Assembly (NCBI RefSeq): GCF_009362815.1
Contig: NZ_WHNX01000005.1
Coordinates: 1-64,000 of the forward strand
Reading direction: 5' to 3'
Origin: Alkalibaculum sporogenes
Lineage (GTDB): Bacteria; Bacillota; Clostridia; Eubacteriales; Alkalibacteraceae
DNA: 64,000 nt
This document shows positions 44,401 through 54,717 of the stretch, piece after piece. Below the pieces are notes generated by a model. The model saw only the letters and a list, made by a program, of their open reading frames with translations, searched no databases and was not told the DNA's origin. The stretch's first letter is position 1; every line of letters begins with the position of its first letter. The position numbers and the translations under genes were made by a program.

Positions 44401-45984
44401 TTATTTATACTTATTATAATATCTTTTAAATTTTTTTCCTATTGTCAACATGTCTAGGTCTTCTTCTTTTATCGTATTGGTTACTATTAATATTCCAAAA
44501 TAGAATACCATAGCAGTAATTATAATCAGAAATATTGAAATCACATCGTTAAAATAAGTAAGAAGTAAGTTGCTAAATAACGCTAAAAACACCCCCATTA
44601 CTCCACTTGCAAATAAGGGCTTAATAATAGTGTCGAAGATTTTTATTCTAAATCCCGTTTGAGCTTTTAGTACTCTATAATGTAATAGTGCTATAACTCC
44701 AAATGATATAAAATTACTTATTATCATTCCATTAATATTTAATGCTGGTATAGCAATTAAGATGTAATTTAACAGGTATTTAATTAAAACGCCTATAGCA
44801 ATATTTCTAATAATATATTTGAAAATATCCATTCCTTGAAGTATGCTTTGCATTGTACCTATAAGCATGATAAACAGTATTGAGTAAGAACTATACCTTA
44901 ATATAGCTCCTCCATAGGGGGAATTATTAAATATCAAACGAAACAACAAGTCGGAAAACATGCTAAGACCAACAATACAGGGGAAACCAACAATAAATAT
45001 TACTCTTAGTGCAGATGCAGTTTTTCTACGTATCGATTGTATGTCTCGTTTTACATACGACTCTGCTATAGCAGGTATTAAAGCTACTGATACAGCCATA
45101 CTTATCGTCATTGGTACACTCACTAAGGTATTAGTATTAGAGTAGTCTCCAAACATTTTAGTCGCTTCCTCTAAACCGATTCCTGCAACCTTTAATCTAG
45201 GCGCATATGTAAAAGAATTTACTATACCATGTAAAGATAACATTATATAAGTAATCGATACTGGTATTGATATAGAATAAAAACGTTTAATAATCGCCAA
45301 TGTACTATCTGCTTTACCTGTTTCAGCATATAGTGGCTTATCAGCTTTTTTAACATAACGTGTATAAAATCCAAATATGACTATCAAACCACAAGCTTCA
45401 CTAATAGTGGTACCAAATGTTGCTCCACCAGCACCTATATTCTGTCCATATCTATGAGCAAAATAGTAACACATAGGAACACCTATTACTAATCTAGATA
45501 AAGATTCAGCAATTTGAGATACTGCTGTTGGTTTCATATCGTTTATACCTTGAAAATACCCCCGCATAATACATACATATATGATTAACAATGGTGCAAA
45601 ACATAAACCCATTAAAGGATAGTATGTATTTTTATCCCAACCAGCAATTAGGATAATATTTTTACCTTGAAAAATAATAATATAGGTAAATAGCAACCCT
45701 ATCATAGTAAGCATTATTGATACAATTATCATTATTTTATTTAGTCCTTTGTAATCACCTAGTGCTCTTTTTTCTGCAATCATCTTAGATAAAGTAAGTG
45801 GTACTGCCGATATAATAAAACTAAGTAAAAAATTCAAAATAAAAAAGGTATTATAATAAAGCCCCATAGCATAACTACCTAATATTTTTGTGATAAATGC
45901 CTTAAAAAAAAGCCCTATAAAACGAGACATTAACCCACCAACAACGAGTATGCCTGCGCCCTTAATATATGAATTTCGAGACAT
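44401..45984 (-). CDS. spoVB: SpoVB-like polysaccharide/lipid flippase (MOP family), copy 2
   Basis: A 527-residue membrane protein of about 14 helices, paralogous to the previous entry along its whole length (R-G-Y-F-Q-G-I-N-D-M-K-P-T-A-V-S-Q-I-A-E-S versus R-G-F-F-Q-G-M-Q-M-M-T-P). It directly follows spoVT in the usual spoVB position, so it is the better candidate for the orthologue. Which of the two serves the spore cortex and which the vegetative wall cannot be told. Confidence 0.86.
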   Translation of the reverse strand: MSRNSYIKGAGILVVGGLMSRFIGLFFKAFITKILGSYAMGLYYNTFFILNFLLSFIISAVPLTLSKMIAEKRALGDYKGLNKIMIIVSIMLTMIGLLFTYIIIFQGKNIILIAGWDKNTYYPLMGLCFAPLLIIYVCIMRGYFQGINDMKPTAVSQIAESLSRLVIGVPMCYYFAHRYGQNIGAGGATFGTTISEACGLIVIFGFYTRYVKKADKPLYAETGKADSTLAIIKRFYSISIPVSITYIMLSLHGIVNSFTYAPRLKVAGIGLEEATKMFGDYSNTNTLVSVPMTISMAVSVALIPAIAESYVKRDIQSIRRKTASALRVIFIVGFPCIVGLSMFSDLLFRLIFNNSPYGGAILRYSSYSILFIMLIGTMQSILQGMDIFKYIIRNIAIGVLIKYLLNYILIAIPALNINGMIISNFISFGVIALLHYRVLKAQTGFRIKIFDTIIKPLFASGVMGVFLALFSNLLLTYFNDVISIFLIIITAMVFYFGILIVTNTIKEEDLDMLTIGKKFKRYYNKYK

Positions 45985-46159
45985 ATTAGCGCCCTCCGTA
46001 TCATTTAATATATTATCTATTAAACATACTAGGCTTTTCTATGAAATATGCGTGTAAATATTAAAAGAGCTGCCTTATATTCACTATAAATCTACGTAAT
46101 ATATATTATCTTAAGCTTTTCTACATTAAACATATGTATCAGCATATAACTTAATATAC

Positions 46160-46190
46160 AATAAAAAAGCTCCGATAGGAGCTTTTTTAG
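46160..46190 (-). terminator. Terminator after spoVT
   Basis: AAAAAAGCTCC-TATC-GGAGCTTTTTT hairpin just past the spoVT stop, with T tracts suited to termination in either direction. Confidence 0.88.
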
Positions 46191-46207
46191 TTAACTTAAA
46201 ATTTCTT

Positions 46208-46759
46208 CTATTGTTCCATTTGTTTACCTAAAAATGTTGCACCAGTTTCAGCAATTCTCATTTCTGCTTCTCCCATTTTAACTGATTTATCATCTGTCAA
46301 AAGAAATAAAGCACCAATGGGATCTCCTTGCGACATAATAGGAGAGATGAGTTGAGCTACAAATTCATCTTCTTTCCCCTCAGACAAAACACTATACTGC
46401 TTTCCAGTAGTCCCATCAGATATTACAGTTTTTCTTTCTTCAATTAATTTCTCTACTTGTGGACTTATCTTTTTATTTATAATATCTTTTTTAGGAAGAC
46501 CAGACACAGCAATGACACTATCTCTATCACATATAAAACTAATAAACTTAGTTGATTGAAATATAGAATCCGTGTATTCCTGTGCAAAATTTCCTAGTTC
46601 TCCTATGGGAGAATATTTTTTTAATATTACTTCCCCTTGTTTGTCTGTATATATCTCAAGTGGATCTCCTTCTCTAATACGCAAAGTTCTTCTTATTTCC
46701 TTTGGTATTACTATTCTACCTAAATCATCTATTCGTCTAACAATACCAGTTGCTTTCAT
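46208..46759 (-). CDS. spoVT: Stage V sporulation regulator SpoVT
   Basis: A 183-residue regulator: AbrB-type DNA-binding N-terminus (M-K-A-T-G-I-V-R-R-I-D-D-L-G-R-I-V-I-P-K) and a GAF-like C-terminal domain (about 60-180). In Bacillus it adjusts sigma-G-dependent genes in the forespore. GGAGG precedes ATG 46759. It has its own terminator, which fits a separate forespore transcript. Confidence 0.95.
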   Translation of the reverse strand: MKATGIVRRIDDLGRIVIPKEIRRTLRIREGDPLEIYTDKQGEVILKKYSPIGELGNFAQEYTDSIFQSTKFISFICDRDSVIAVSGLPKKDIINKKISPQVEKLIEERKTVISDGTTGKQYSVLSEGKEDEFVAQLISPIMSQGDPIGALFLLTDDKSVKMGEAEMRIAETGATFLGKQMEQ

Positions 46760-46923
46760 TTTTTACCTCCTATAGATACTCGTTTATCTAAGATTTAGTA
46801 TTATATTTAGAGGTATTTTTTATGCAATAATTTCAAAATTTATCTATACAGTCCTATTTAGTATATAAATAACTCTTATGGATTAGTCTACTAGGGTATT
46901 TTCATGTATTAAAATATAATTTT

Positions 46924-47862
46924 CTATAATATTTTTATATCATATGATGATTTTTTTGATTCAAAGTATTCATTATATTGAGTCATCTTCATTTCATTTA
47001 ATAAATCGCTCTCAACAGTATCCTTTATCTCATCATATGGCATTGCTTCTTGATCCTCTTTATCATAAACATATATAATGAAATAGGCATCTTCACTTGA
47101 AAAAGGTTTGCTTATTTCTCCTACATTCGTGTTAAATGCAATGTCTGAGAAGTCTTTCGTCATATCACTATAATACAATATTCCATAATCTATAACACTT
47201 ATAACTCCCGTTTTAGCCTCATACTCTAACATGGTTTCATCATATTCTTGCTCTTTCCCTAAGATTTCTCGGTGTATGACATTTGCTGTATCTTCGTCTT
47301 CAATCTGCATACCTAAAACAGAAGCAGTGCTATAATTATAATACATTATGTTTTCATCGTAGAAGCTTTTTATCTCTGTTGCCTCAACAGAAATGTCTTT
47401 TGTAACTTCATCATACAAATCATATATATACTCATTGGTTCTGGCAAGTTCAAAAATATATTCATCAAATTTCTTTCTATTTTGTCCCTTTTCTTTGAGA
47501 AAATTCTCGTAATTTTCTTCAGATCCATAAATAGATATTAATCCATCAATCAGAGATTCGCTTTGCTCTACTGCAGCGTCTTCATCAATTTCTATTCCCT
47601 TTTCAATCGCTAAATCTACCAGCATGTAGCTCTCTAATACATTATTAAGCATCTCTTGTTCTAAATCTTCTAACTCATTACCTTTTACAGGCATTTCGTA
47701 CCCATTAATATTATAGCTTACTTCTGTCAAAACCATCTGCATATCCAGTTCTTGTCTGAAGATCTCTTTATCATTGATTGTAGCTATTGCGCTAGAACCT
47801 GCTGTACATCCAGCATTTACGAATATTAAAATTAGTATTATTATTAGAAATACTCTTTTCAT
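46924..47862 (-). CDS. SurA/PrsA-like foldase lipoprotein, divergent
   Basis: A 312-residue lipoprotein (lipobox N-A-G-C, Cys19) with an N-terminal SurA/PrsA-like helical domain (A-T-I-N-D-K-E-I-F-R-Q-E-L) and a diverged parvulin-like segment (about 185-285; K-P-F-S-S-E-D-A-Y-F-I-I-Y-V-Y-D-K-E). Several usual parvulin residues, such as A-K-H-I-L, are missing, so it may be a chaperone without isomerase activity. It is encoded just after the full-length homologue and looks like an old tandem duplication. Confidence 0.8.
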   Translation of the reverse strand: MKRVFLIIILILIFVNAGCTAGSSAIATINDKEIFRQELDMQMVLTEVSYNINGYEMPVKGNELEDLEQEMLNNVLESYMLVDLAIEKGIEIDEDAAVEQSESLIDGLISIYGSEENYENFLKEKGQNRKKFDEYIFELARTNEYIYDLYDEVTKDISVEATEIKSFYDENIMYYNYSTASVLGMQIEDEDTANVIHREILGKEQEYDETMLEYEAKTGVISVIDYGILYYSDMTKDFSDIAFNTNVGEISKPFSSEDAYFIIYVYDKEDQEAMPYDEIKDTVESDLLNEMKMTQYNEYFESKKSSYDIKIL

Positions 47863-47899
47863 GAGTCACCGTCCTTGTACATTAATTCTAAATTAATAC

Positions 47900-49369
47900 T
47901 CATTTTAGCCTTTTAGGATACGTTTTTACATTGTAATCTTCTTTTAACTCTTCTACAAATATTCCAAACGGATCTTTTATCTCGGCTTTTTCAATCTTTC
48001 CTTTAGATATCAAATCAGATTTATATTCAGTAAGTTTAGTACCTACTTTTTGATTCATCAAAGTATTTTTTATTTCCTCTTCTTTTTCTTCTAGTGTTGG
48101 TATATCTATATTTTCTTTCTCATATACATAAATAATGTGATAACCGAATTCACTTTGAACTGGTTTACTAACTTCACCTTTTTCTAATCCAAGAGCTGCA
48201 TCAGCAAAATCAGAAACCATATCTCCATAATTAAACTCACCTAAATCTGATGCCTCTTTTACTTCTTCATGATCTTTATATTTTTCAAAGGCTGCCTCAA
48301 AACTTTTTGCATCAGTTATTTCTTTACTTATCTCATTAGCAAATTCTTCAGATTCTGTTAATATGTGCTTAGCAGATACTGTGCTAGTATTATAAGAGGC
48401 TTTATTGGCATCATAGGATTCTTGAATTTCCTTTTCTGTGATTGTTGTATCTTTTTCTAAATTTTCTTTTATAGCGTCTTCGTATAATCTAGTTTGTGCA
48501 TCTATTCCTATTATTTCATCAAACCTTTTATCAGTTAAATAATAATTATCTAGATAGGTACTAAGTTGTTCTTCACCTACTAATTCAACATATTGAGACT
48601 TTATGTCTTCCTTACTCTTTTCTATATCCTCATTAGCTATGTTAATTTTTTGCTTATTAGCATCTTGACGAATTAAGTATGCTGTAGCCATTTCATCTTG
48701 GATCTGACTGTAAATAGTTTTTACTGACTCTTCATCTGTAGGCATACCTGTACCATAGTTAGCAAAATAGAAAAACTCCATTTGTGATAATCTATAATAA
48801 AATTCATCTTTTACTAATTCTTCTTCATCCACTGTCACTACTGTCTGATTGGCCTCAACTCCACTTTCTTGAAGTTCTTTTGAATATTCTTCAATAAATA
48901 CATTCACGTACTTAACGTCTTCGTGGTATTTCTTTAAAAATCCTTCAAATTCTTCTCTTGTAAGGTTTCTTTCTTCTATAAATGCGGTATACTTCGCTTC
49001 ATCCCCAAAACCTTCAATAAGCGCTGCAATAGTAGCATCAAATTCTTCTTCTACATCTGAAGTATCTACTTCGTATTTCTTATTTATAGTTTCTAGTTTT
49101 AAGATATTAACTTCCACCATACTATTTAAAATATCTTCTTTTAAAGCTTCAAGATCCTCATCAACCGGCATTTCATAATTATTTAGTTTATATACCATTT
49201 CATAGTAAGTAAAATAATTAACGAACTCTTTTTTACTTACTTCACCTTCTTTAGTCTTAAATATTATTTGTTGCATATCCCTCTCTGGATCAACTTTAAT
49301 TAGATTGCAACCACTCATTCCTATTACTAAAGCAATTATAATCAATATGGAAATTATCTTTCTCATCAC
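47900..49369 (-). CDS. prsA: PrsA-like peptidyl-prolyl isomerase lipoprotein
   Basis: A 489-residue lipoprotein (lipobox M-S-G-C) with SurA_N-type domains and a C-terminal parvulin domain (about 330-430: V-S-A-K-H-I-L, S-D-L-G-E-F, S-E-F-G-Y-H-I-I-Y-V). It helps secreted proteins fold outside the membrane. The N-terminal region seems doubled (V-T-V-D-E-E-E-L-V-K-D-E-F-Y recalls the first F-K-T-K-E-G-E-V-S-K-K-E-F). The start is GTG 49369 or ATG 49366, both near AAGGAGG. It follows mfd as in many Clostridia. Confidence 0.88.
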   Translation of the reverse strand: MMRKIISILIIIALVIGMSGCNLIKVDPERDMQQIIFKTKEGEVSKKEFVNYFTYYEMVYKLNNYEMPVDEDLEALKEDILNSMVEVNILKLETINKKYEVDTSDVEEEFDATIAALIEGFGDEAKYTAFIEERNLTREEFEGFLKKYHEDVKYVNVFIEEYSKELQESGVEANQTVVTVDEEELVKDEFYYRLSQMEFFYFANYGTGMPTDEESVKTIYSQIQDEMATAYLIRQDANKQKINIANEDIEKSKEDIKSQYVELVGEEQLSTYLDNYYLTDKRFDEIIGIDAQTRLYEDAIKENLEKDTTITEKEIQESYDANKASYNTSTVSAKHILTESEEFANEISKEITDAKSFEAAFEKYKDHEEVKEASDLGEFNYGDMVSDFADAALGLEKGEVSKPVQSEFGYHIIYVYEKENIDIPTLEEKEEEIKNTLMNQKVGTKLTEYKSDLISKGKIEKAEIKDPFGIFVEELKEDYNVKTYPKRLK

Positions 49370-49440
49370 AATTTTTTCCTCCTTAAATTTAAATAATAGT
49401 TGAGCAACCTATAAGCTTGCCTCTACCATTATAACTAATG

Positions 49441-52400
49441 TCACTTCTTTTTTGTACTCTTAATTTGTTCAAGAAAACCTTTTATATCTAGTAGCATTTT
49501 GTGACCCTTATTAAATACCTTTAATATAATTGCAGTTTCTCCTATACTGTCCGTAGTAAATTGTATAGGATAATTCTTAATTAATTCTTTAATTACTTCA
49601 TGATCTAAGAAATAGTTATTGTCAAAAGTAAATGTGATGCCTCCATCCAGGCCTTTGATCTTATTAATACCTAAATTTGAGGAAAGTTTCTTTATATATG
49701 ATATATATAGAAGATTTTGCACACTCACCGGTAAATCACCATAACGATCTTCAATCTCTTCCTCTAACTTAAATAATTCCTCTTGATTATCAATTACAAT
49801 AATTTTTTTGTATAATTCATATTTTTGTTTTTCACTTTGGACATAGTGGTCAGGTATATATCCATCTACATTAACTTCGATAGTCGTATTAATACTTTCT
49901 ACTACTTCTTCACCTTTTAATTCTTTAACGGCTTCTTCTAGTAACTTACAATACATATCATAACCTACAGTCGCTAGATGACCGTGCTGTTTTGAACCTA
50001 ATATGTTTCCTGCTCCTCTTATCTCTAAATCTCTCATGGCAATTTTAAATCCTGAACCAAATTCCGTAAAGTCTTTAATAGCCTTTAACCTTTTTTCTGC
50101 TATTTCGCTTAATATCTTATCTTTCTTATATGTGATATACGCATATGAAAGCCTATCAGATCGTCCAACTCTCCCTCTAAGTTGGTATAACTGTGAAAGA
50201 CCCATATGATCTGCTTCTTCAATCACAATAGTATTAGCATTAGAAATATCTAAACCTGACTCTATAATGGTTGTACATATTAAAATGTTATACTCATAAT
50301 TCATAAAATCTATCATGATATTTTCTAATCTATTCTCAGTCATCTGACCATGGGCAACTGCAATTCTCCCTTGTGGAACCATATTCGAAACTCTAGAAGC
50401 TACAGCATCAATGTCATGCACCTTATTATAGACGTAATACACCTGTCCATTTCTACTTAATTCTTTGTTTATTGCATCTCTAATTAAAATTTCGTTATAC
50501 TCCATAATATATGTCTGTACAGGTGTTCTATTATGAGGTGGTTCATTTAAGATACTCATATCCCTCGCCCCTATTAGAGACATGTGCAAGGTTCTTGGTA
50601 TTGGAGTTGCACTTAAAGTTAGTACATCTACATTGGTTCGTAATTCTTTGATTTTTTCTTTATGTTTTACGCCGAATCTCTGTTCTTCATCTATTACTAG
50701 TAATCCTAAATCGTAATATAAGACATCATTTGATAAAAGCCTATGAGTTCCAATAATAATATCAACTTGATTCTTTTTTAGATCGTTGATAATAGATTCT
50801 TGTTGTTTCTTACTTCGAAATCTTGATATCATTTCAATACGCACAGGATAATCTTCAAATCTTTGTAGAAAACTATTGTAATGTTGTTGCGCTAAAATTG
50901 TAGTTGGAACAAGTATCGCAACCTGTTTACTATCCATTACACATTTGAAAGCCGCTCTGATAGCTACTTCTGTTTTTCCATACCCAACATCACCGCATAT
51001 TAATCGATCCATTGGCATGGCACTTTCCATATCTAATTTAACTTCTTTGATTGCTTGTAATTGATCTGATGTTTCTTGGTAAGGAAACTTTTCATCAAAT
51101 TCCTTTATCCAATGACTATCCTTGGAAAAAGCATATCCTTTTACTTGACTTCTCTTTGCATATATATCTATCAGGTCTTGAGCCATGTCCTTTACTGACT
51201 GCTTTGTAGTCTGTTTTGATTTTTTCCACTCAATACTACCTAGTTTATTTATCTTTGGTTGCTTATCTCCAAAACCTATATAAGTTTGAACAGATTCCAT
51301 TTGATCTACTGGAATATAAAGCTTATCACCTTTTGCATATTTCAAATGTAGGTAATCTTTTTTGATTCCCTCAACTGTAATCTGTTCAATACCCATGTAT
51401 ACGCCTATCCCATGAGTATCGTGGACGATATAATCGCCAATGCTTAATTGAGTAAAGGATTCAATTTTTCTACCTTTTTTTGAAGTGATTTTTTTTTGTT
51501 TTGACTTAAAATGAAAAATATCTTTTTCTGATAGAACTACATGCTTTTCATCATGTAATATAAATCCTTTATTGACATTAGCTTCTAATATGTTAATTTT
51601 GTTTTTTAGAAACTGATCACTCTGAGAGATGTATGTTGTTAAATTGTAATTCAAAAGCATTTCATTGATGGAACTACACCTTGCCTTATCACTTGCTAGA
51701 ATTGTTACAGTATACTCTTCCTTCATCCATTGAATTAGTTGATCAATAAACTGTGGTATCTTGCCATAAAACAAATAAGCTTCTTTTGAATTGACATCTA
51801 CAATGGCATCCGGGTTAATAAAATTAAATTTCTTGTGCAAAGTCTGAAAATCTATAGTTGTTATTTTATGGAAAAACCCTTTCACTTCATCAAAAGTATA
51901 AAATCTACTGAAGAAATTTGGTAGTATCTCTCCCTTTTCAAGTAGACTTTGAAAATCTTCCTTTAATTGATTAAAGAAACTTTTATATCTATCTTGAAAC
52001 TTATCACCATCATCTAATAAATACACACTTTGTTGATTGAAATAATGTAGTAACGAAGATACCTCTCCTTTATAATAAGGAATTAAACCTTCGGATTTAC
52101 TTATTTGTCCGCTAGTGTATGCTTCTAAAATTACTTCTATGTTTTTTTCTCTATGTTGTTTACTTGCCTTAATATGCTTATTAAGGTCATCACTTAATTC
52201 CTTGATTAATATTTCTTTATCTCTTTTAGAAAATAATATTTCCATACCTGGTGATATAAGAACCTTTTGAAGTTTCACAATGGATTTTTGAGAAATTAAA
52301 TCGAATTCTCGAATAGAATCAATTTCATCGTCAAAGAACTCTATTCTTATAGGATTATCATCTATTATATTAAATAAATCGATAATTCCTCCTCTTACAG

Positions 52401-52917
52401 AGTACTGACCTCTATTCTCTACCATATCACAACGCTCATATCCGGAATTATTCAGACTATCTATTAGGTATCCCATTTCAAGAGTCATACCTACTTCAAT
52501 ATTTAAATAAAATTTGATATATTCTTGTATGCTTATCATCTTCTTGAACAAATTTTCGAAAGGAGTAACTATTATTTTTCCCCTATTAAAAATAATTTCG
52601 TATAATCCCTTGATTCTCTGTTCTGTTATCTCTCTACTATGAGAATCTGCAAAATAAAAATGCGTTGGTTCTGAACTAATAAAAACAGCTGATTCAGAGA
52701 CTAACTCATTAATTTTATTAGTTATTTTCTGTCCAGTTAACTCATTTTCACATATGAATAAAATATTTTCATCATTTAGTTGGCATAGGGCATAAATATT
52801 TTTTAAATCTTCATCGATATTTGATACACCAATATGATTTTTATGTGAATTCCTCTCTTTCATTAACTCCTTATATCCCTTTGTCTCTTTAATTACTTGC
52901 AGTAATAAGTTGTTCAT
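49441..52917 (-). CDS. mfd: Transcription-repair coupling factor
   Basis: A 1158-residue Mfd: UvrB-like N-terminal region, CarD-like RNA-polymerase-interacting domain (about 485-560; G-D-Y-I-V-H-D-T-H-G-I-G), RecG-like helicase motor with G-D-V-G-Y-G-K-T-E, D-E-E-Q-R-F-G-V, and S-A-T-P-I-P-R-T, and a C-terminal TRCF domain. It removes stalled RNA polymerase and recruits UvrA. A GCCTGGTT/AACCAGGC hairpin (52940-52959) stands just before its ribosome binding site. Confidence 0.97.
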   Translation of the reverse strand: MNNLLLQVIKETKGYKELMKERNSHKNHIGVSNIDEDLKNIYALCQLNDENILFICENELTGQKITNKINELVSESAVFISSEPTHFYFADSHSREITEQRIKGLYEIIFNRGKIIVTPFENLFKKMISIQEYIKFYLNIEVGMTLEMGYLIDSLNNSGYERCDMVENRGQYSVRGGIIDLFNIIDDNPIRIEFFDDEIDSIREFDLISQKSIVKLQKVLISPGMEILFSKRDKEILIKELSDDLNKHIKASKQHREKNIEVILEAYTSGQISKSEGLIPYYKGEVSSLLHYFNQQSVYLLDDGDKFQDRYKSFFNQLKEDFQSLLEKGEILPNFFSRFYTFDEVKGFFHKITTIDFQTLHKKFNFINPDAIVDVNSKEAYLFYGKIPQFIDQLIQWMKEEYTVTILASDKARCSSINEMLLNYNLTTYISQSDQFLKNKINILEANVNKGFILHDEKHVVLSEKDIFHFKSKQKKITSKKGRKIESFTQLSIGDYIVHDTHGIGVYMGIEQITVEGIKKDYLHLKYAKGDKLYIPVDQMESVQTYIGFGDKQPKINKLGSIEWKKSKQTTKQSVKDMAQDLIDIYAKRSQVKGYAFSKDSHWIKEFDEKFPYQETSDQLQAIKEVKLDMESAMPMDRLICGDVGYGKTEVAIRAAFKCVMDSKQVAILVPTTILAQQHYNSFLQRFEDYPVRIEMISRFRSKKQQESIINDLKKNQVDIIIGTHRLLSNDVLYYDLGLLVIDEEQRFGVKHKEKIKELRTNVDVLTLSATPIPRTLHMSLIGARDMSILNEPPHNRTPVQTYIMEYNEILIRDAINKELSRNGQVYYVYNKVHDIDAVASRVSNMVPQGRIAVAHGQMTENRLENIMIDFMNYEYNILICTTIIESGLDISNANTIVIEEADHMGLSQLYQLRGRVGRSDRLSYAYITYKKDKILSEIAEKRLKAIKDFTEFGSGFKIAMRDLEIRGAGNILGSKQHGHLATVGYDMYCKLLEEAVKELKGEEVVESINTTIEVNVDGYIPDHYVQSEKQKYELYKKIIVIDNQEELFKLEEEIEDRYGDLPVSVQNLLYISYIKKLSSNLGINKIKGLDGGITFTFDNNYFLDHEVIKELIKNYPIQFTTDSIGETAIILKVFNKGHKMLLDIKGFLEQIKSTKKK

Positions 52918-52939
52918 ATTTCACCTCTAAATGCCATTA

Positions 52940-52959
52940 GCCTGGTTACTCAACCAGGC
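52940..52959 (-). promoter_or_regulatory. Hairpin in the mfd leader
   Basis: Perfect eight-base-pair stem with a four-base loop, about 23 bases before the mfd start codon. It has no T tract toward mfd, so it is not a terminator in that direction; the role is unknown. Confidence 0.4.
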
Positions 52960-53082
52960 ACTTTAAATTATTTAATTTTGACTGTAATCAGAACCCATGC
53001 TTGACCTCATCATAATTTAGACTTTAGGTAGTAAGCATTTGTTAAACCTTTATATTTTAAAATAGGTATTCTGTTGTTCTAG

Positions 53083-53652
53083 CTAATCATCTATTATATT
53101 AATATTATACTTATTCATACAGAGATTTATCCCATCTTTAATAAAAGATATTACTCCATCCCCTGCTCTAATAACAATTTCTTTTGCTATCGGCATTTCA
53201 TCTGGAGAAAACCGTTGCAATACATAATTAGCTAAAGGGATATTTTCTTGTTTTCCAATGCCTATACGAAGTCTGGGTATATCTTGGGATTTAAGATTAT
53301 AAATAATTGAACGCATCCCGTTATGAGTACCTGCACTTCCATGCTTTCTAATTCTCATTTTTCCTAAATCTAAATCAATATCATCATATACAATCAAAAC
53401 ATCCTGTAACTCTATATCGTAATAGCTTGTTACTTCTAACAAACTCTCTCCACTTAGATTCATATAGGTTTGAGGTTTTACAAGCAATACCTTCTCGCTA
53501 TCTATGTGCAATACACCTATATGTGCTTTTAAATGAGATTTGAAATTAACACTGTATTTTGTTGCCAAATAATCAATAACTTCAAATCCAATATTATGTC
53601 TAGTTAATACATATTTATTGCCTGGATTACCCAGCCCGACAATTGCTTTCAA
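53083..53652 (-). CDS. pth: Peptidyl-tRNA hydrolase
   Basis: A 189-residue Pth that frees tRNA from prematurely released peptidyl-tRNA. V-G-L-G-N-P-G-N-K-Y, R-H-N-I-G-F (catalytic His), P-Q-T-Y-M-N-L-S-G and V-Y-D-D-I-D-L are all present. Between prs and mfd as in Bacillus; no ctc (L25) or fin gene is present between. Confidence 0.97.
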   Translation of the reverse strand: MKAIVGLGNPGNKYVLTRHNIGFEVIDYLATKYSVNFKSHLKAHIGVLHIDSEKVLLVKPQTYMNLSGESLLEVTSYYDIELQDVLIVYDDIDLDLGKMRIRKHGSAGTHNGMRSIIYNLKSQDIPRLRIGIGKQENIPLANYVLQRFSPDEMPIAKEIVIRAGDGVISFIKDGINLCMNKYNINIIDD

Positions 53653-53737
53653 AATATCACCTGTTTCATTTTTCTCATTTTTGTTATGTTTATTAAATTC
53701 AAGTGACTCTAGATCTATTTAAACTTTTTATTAAATT

Positions 53738-54688
53738 CTAATCTTCAAACAACTTACTCAACGACTTACTGTCGTGTACCCTCTCAATAGCTTTTGCAAA
53801 TAGGGAGCCTACAGACAACACTACCATCTTATCTAATCTCTTTTCCTCAGGCATTTGAATGGTATTTAAAGTTACTACTTGTTTAATATTATCACTACTC
53901 AACCTATCAATAGCAGGACCTGATAATACTCCATGGGTACATGCCGTATAAACGCTTTTAGCACCTAATTTCATTAATGCGTCAGAACCATTACAGATGG
54001 TGCCAGCAGTATCGATCATATCGTCTAAAAGTATACAGTTTTTATTGACTATATCACCTATTATGTTCATAACTTCAGAAACATTTGCCTTTGGCCTTCT
54101 CTTATCTATAATCGCTAATGGTGCATCTAATTTTTCAGCGAGTTTTCTTGATCTTTTTACACTACCTGCATCTGGTGAAACTACTACTAGATCTTTTAAT
54201 TTAAGATCTCTAAAATAGTTTGCTAGTATATTCATTCCTAACAAATGATCAACTGGCACGTTAAAAAAACCTTGTATTTGTGTAGCATGTAAATCCATAG
54301 TAATAACTCTATCTGCTCCAGCTACAGTTATTAAATCGGCAACTAGTTTAGCTGTAATAGGATCTCTTGATTTTGCCTTTCTATCTTGTCTTCCATAACC
54401 ATAATAAGGTATTACTGCATTAATCCTTCCAGCAGATGCTCTTTTCATGGCATCAATTATTATTAGTAGCTCCATTAAATTGTCATTAACAGGAAATGAC
54501 GTGGATTGTATTACATAAACATCTGCGCCTCTAACAGTGTCGTAAGTATTAACTGAAATCTCCCCATCACTAAAAGTCTCTATCGTAGCATTTGTCAGTG
54601 GAATATCTAATAGACCTGATATTTCTTGTGCAAGTGCTCGATTTGAATTTCCTGCTATTAATTTCATACCTTGAAATTTACCATCCAT
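53738..54688 (-). CDS. prs: Ribose-phosphate pyrophosphokinase
   Basis: A 316-residue PRPP synthetase. D-G-E-I-S-V, Y-G-Y-G-R-Q-D-R-K, and the PRPP loop D-D-M-I-D-T-A-G-T are diagnostic. It supplies PRPP for PurF and for nucleotide salvage. AAGGAGG precedes ATG 54688; 29 bp after glmU. Confidence 0.98.
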   Translation of the reverse strand: MDGKFQGMKLIAGNSNRALAQEISGLLDIPLTNATIETFSDGEISVNTYDTVRGADVYVIQSTSFPVNDNLMELLIIIDAMKRASAGRINAVIPYYGYGRQDRKAKSRDPITAKLVADLITVAGADRVITMDLHATQIQGFFNVPVDHLLGMNILANYFRDLKLKDLVVVSPDAGSVKRSRKLAEKLDAPLAIIDKRRPKANVSEVMNIIGDIVNKNCILLDDMIDTAGTICNGSDALMKLGAKSVYTACTHGVLSGPAIDRLSSDNIKQVVTLNTIQMPEEKRLDKMVVLSVGSLFAKAIERVHDSKSLSKLFED

Positions 54689-54717
54689 TTAAATTGTTTC
54701 CTCCTTAGATTTTATAT

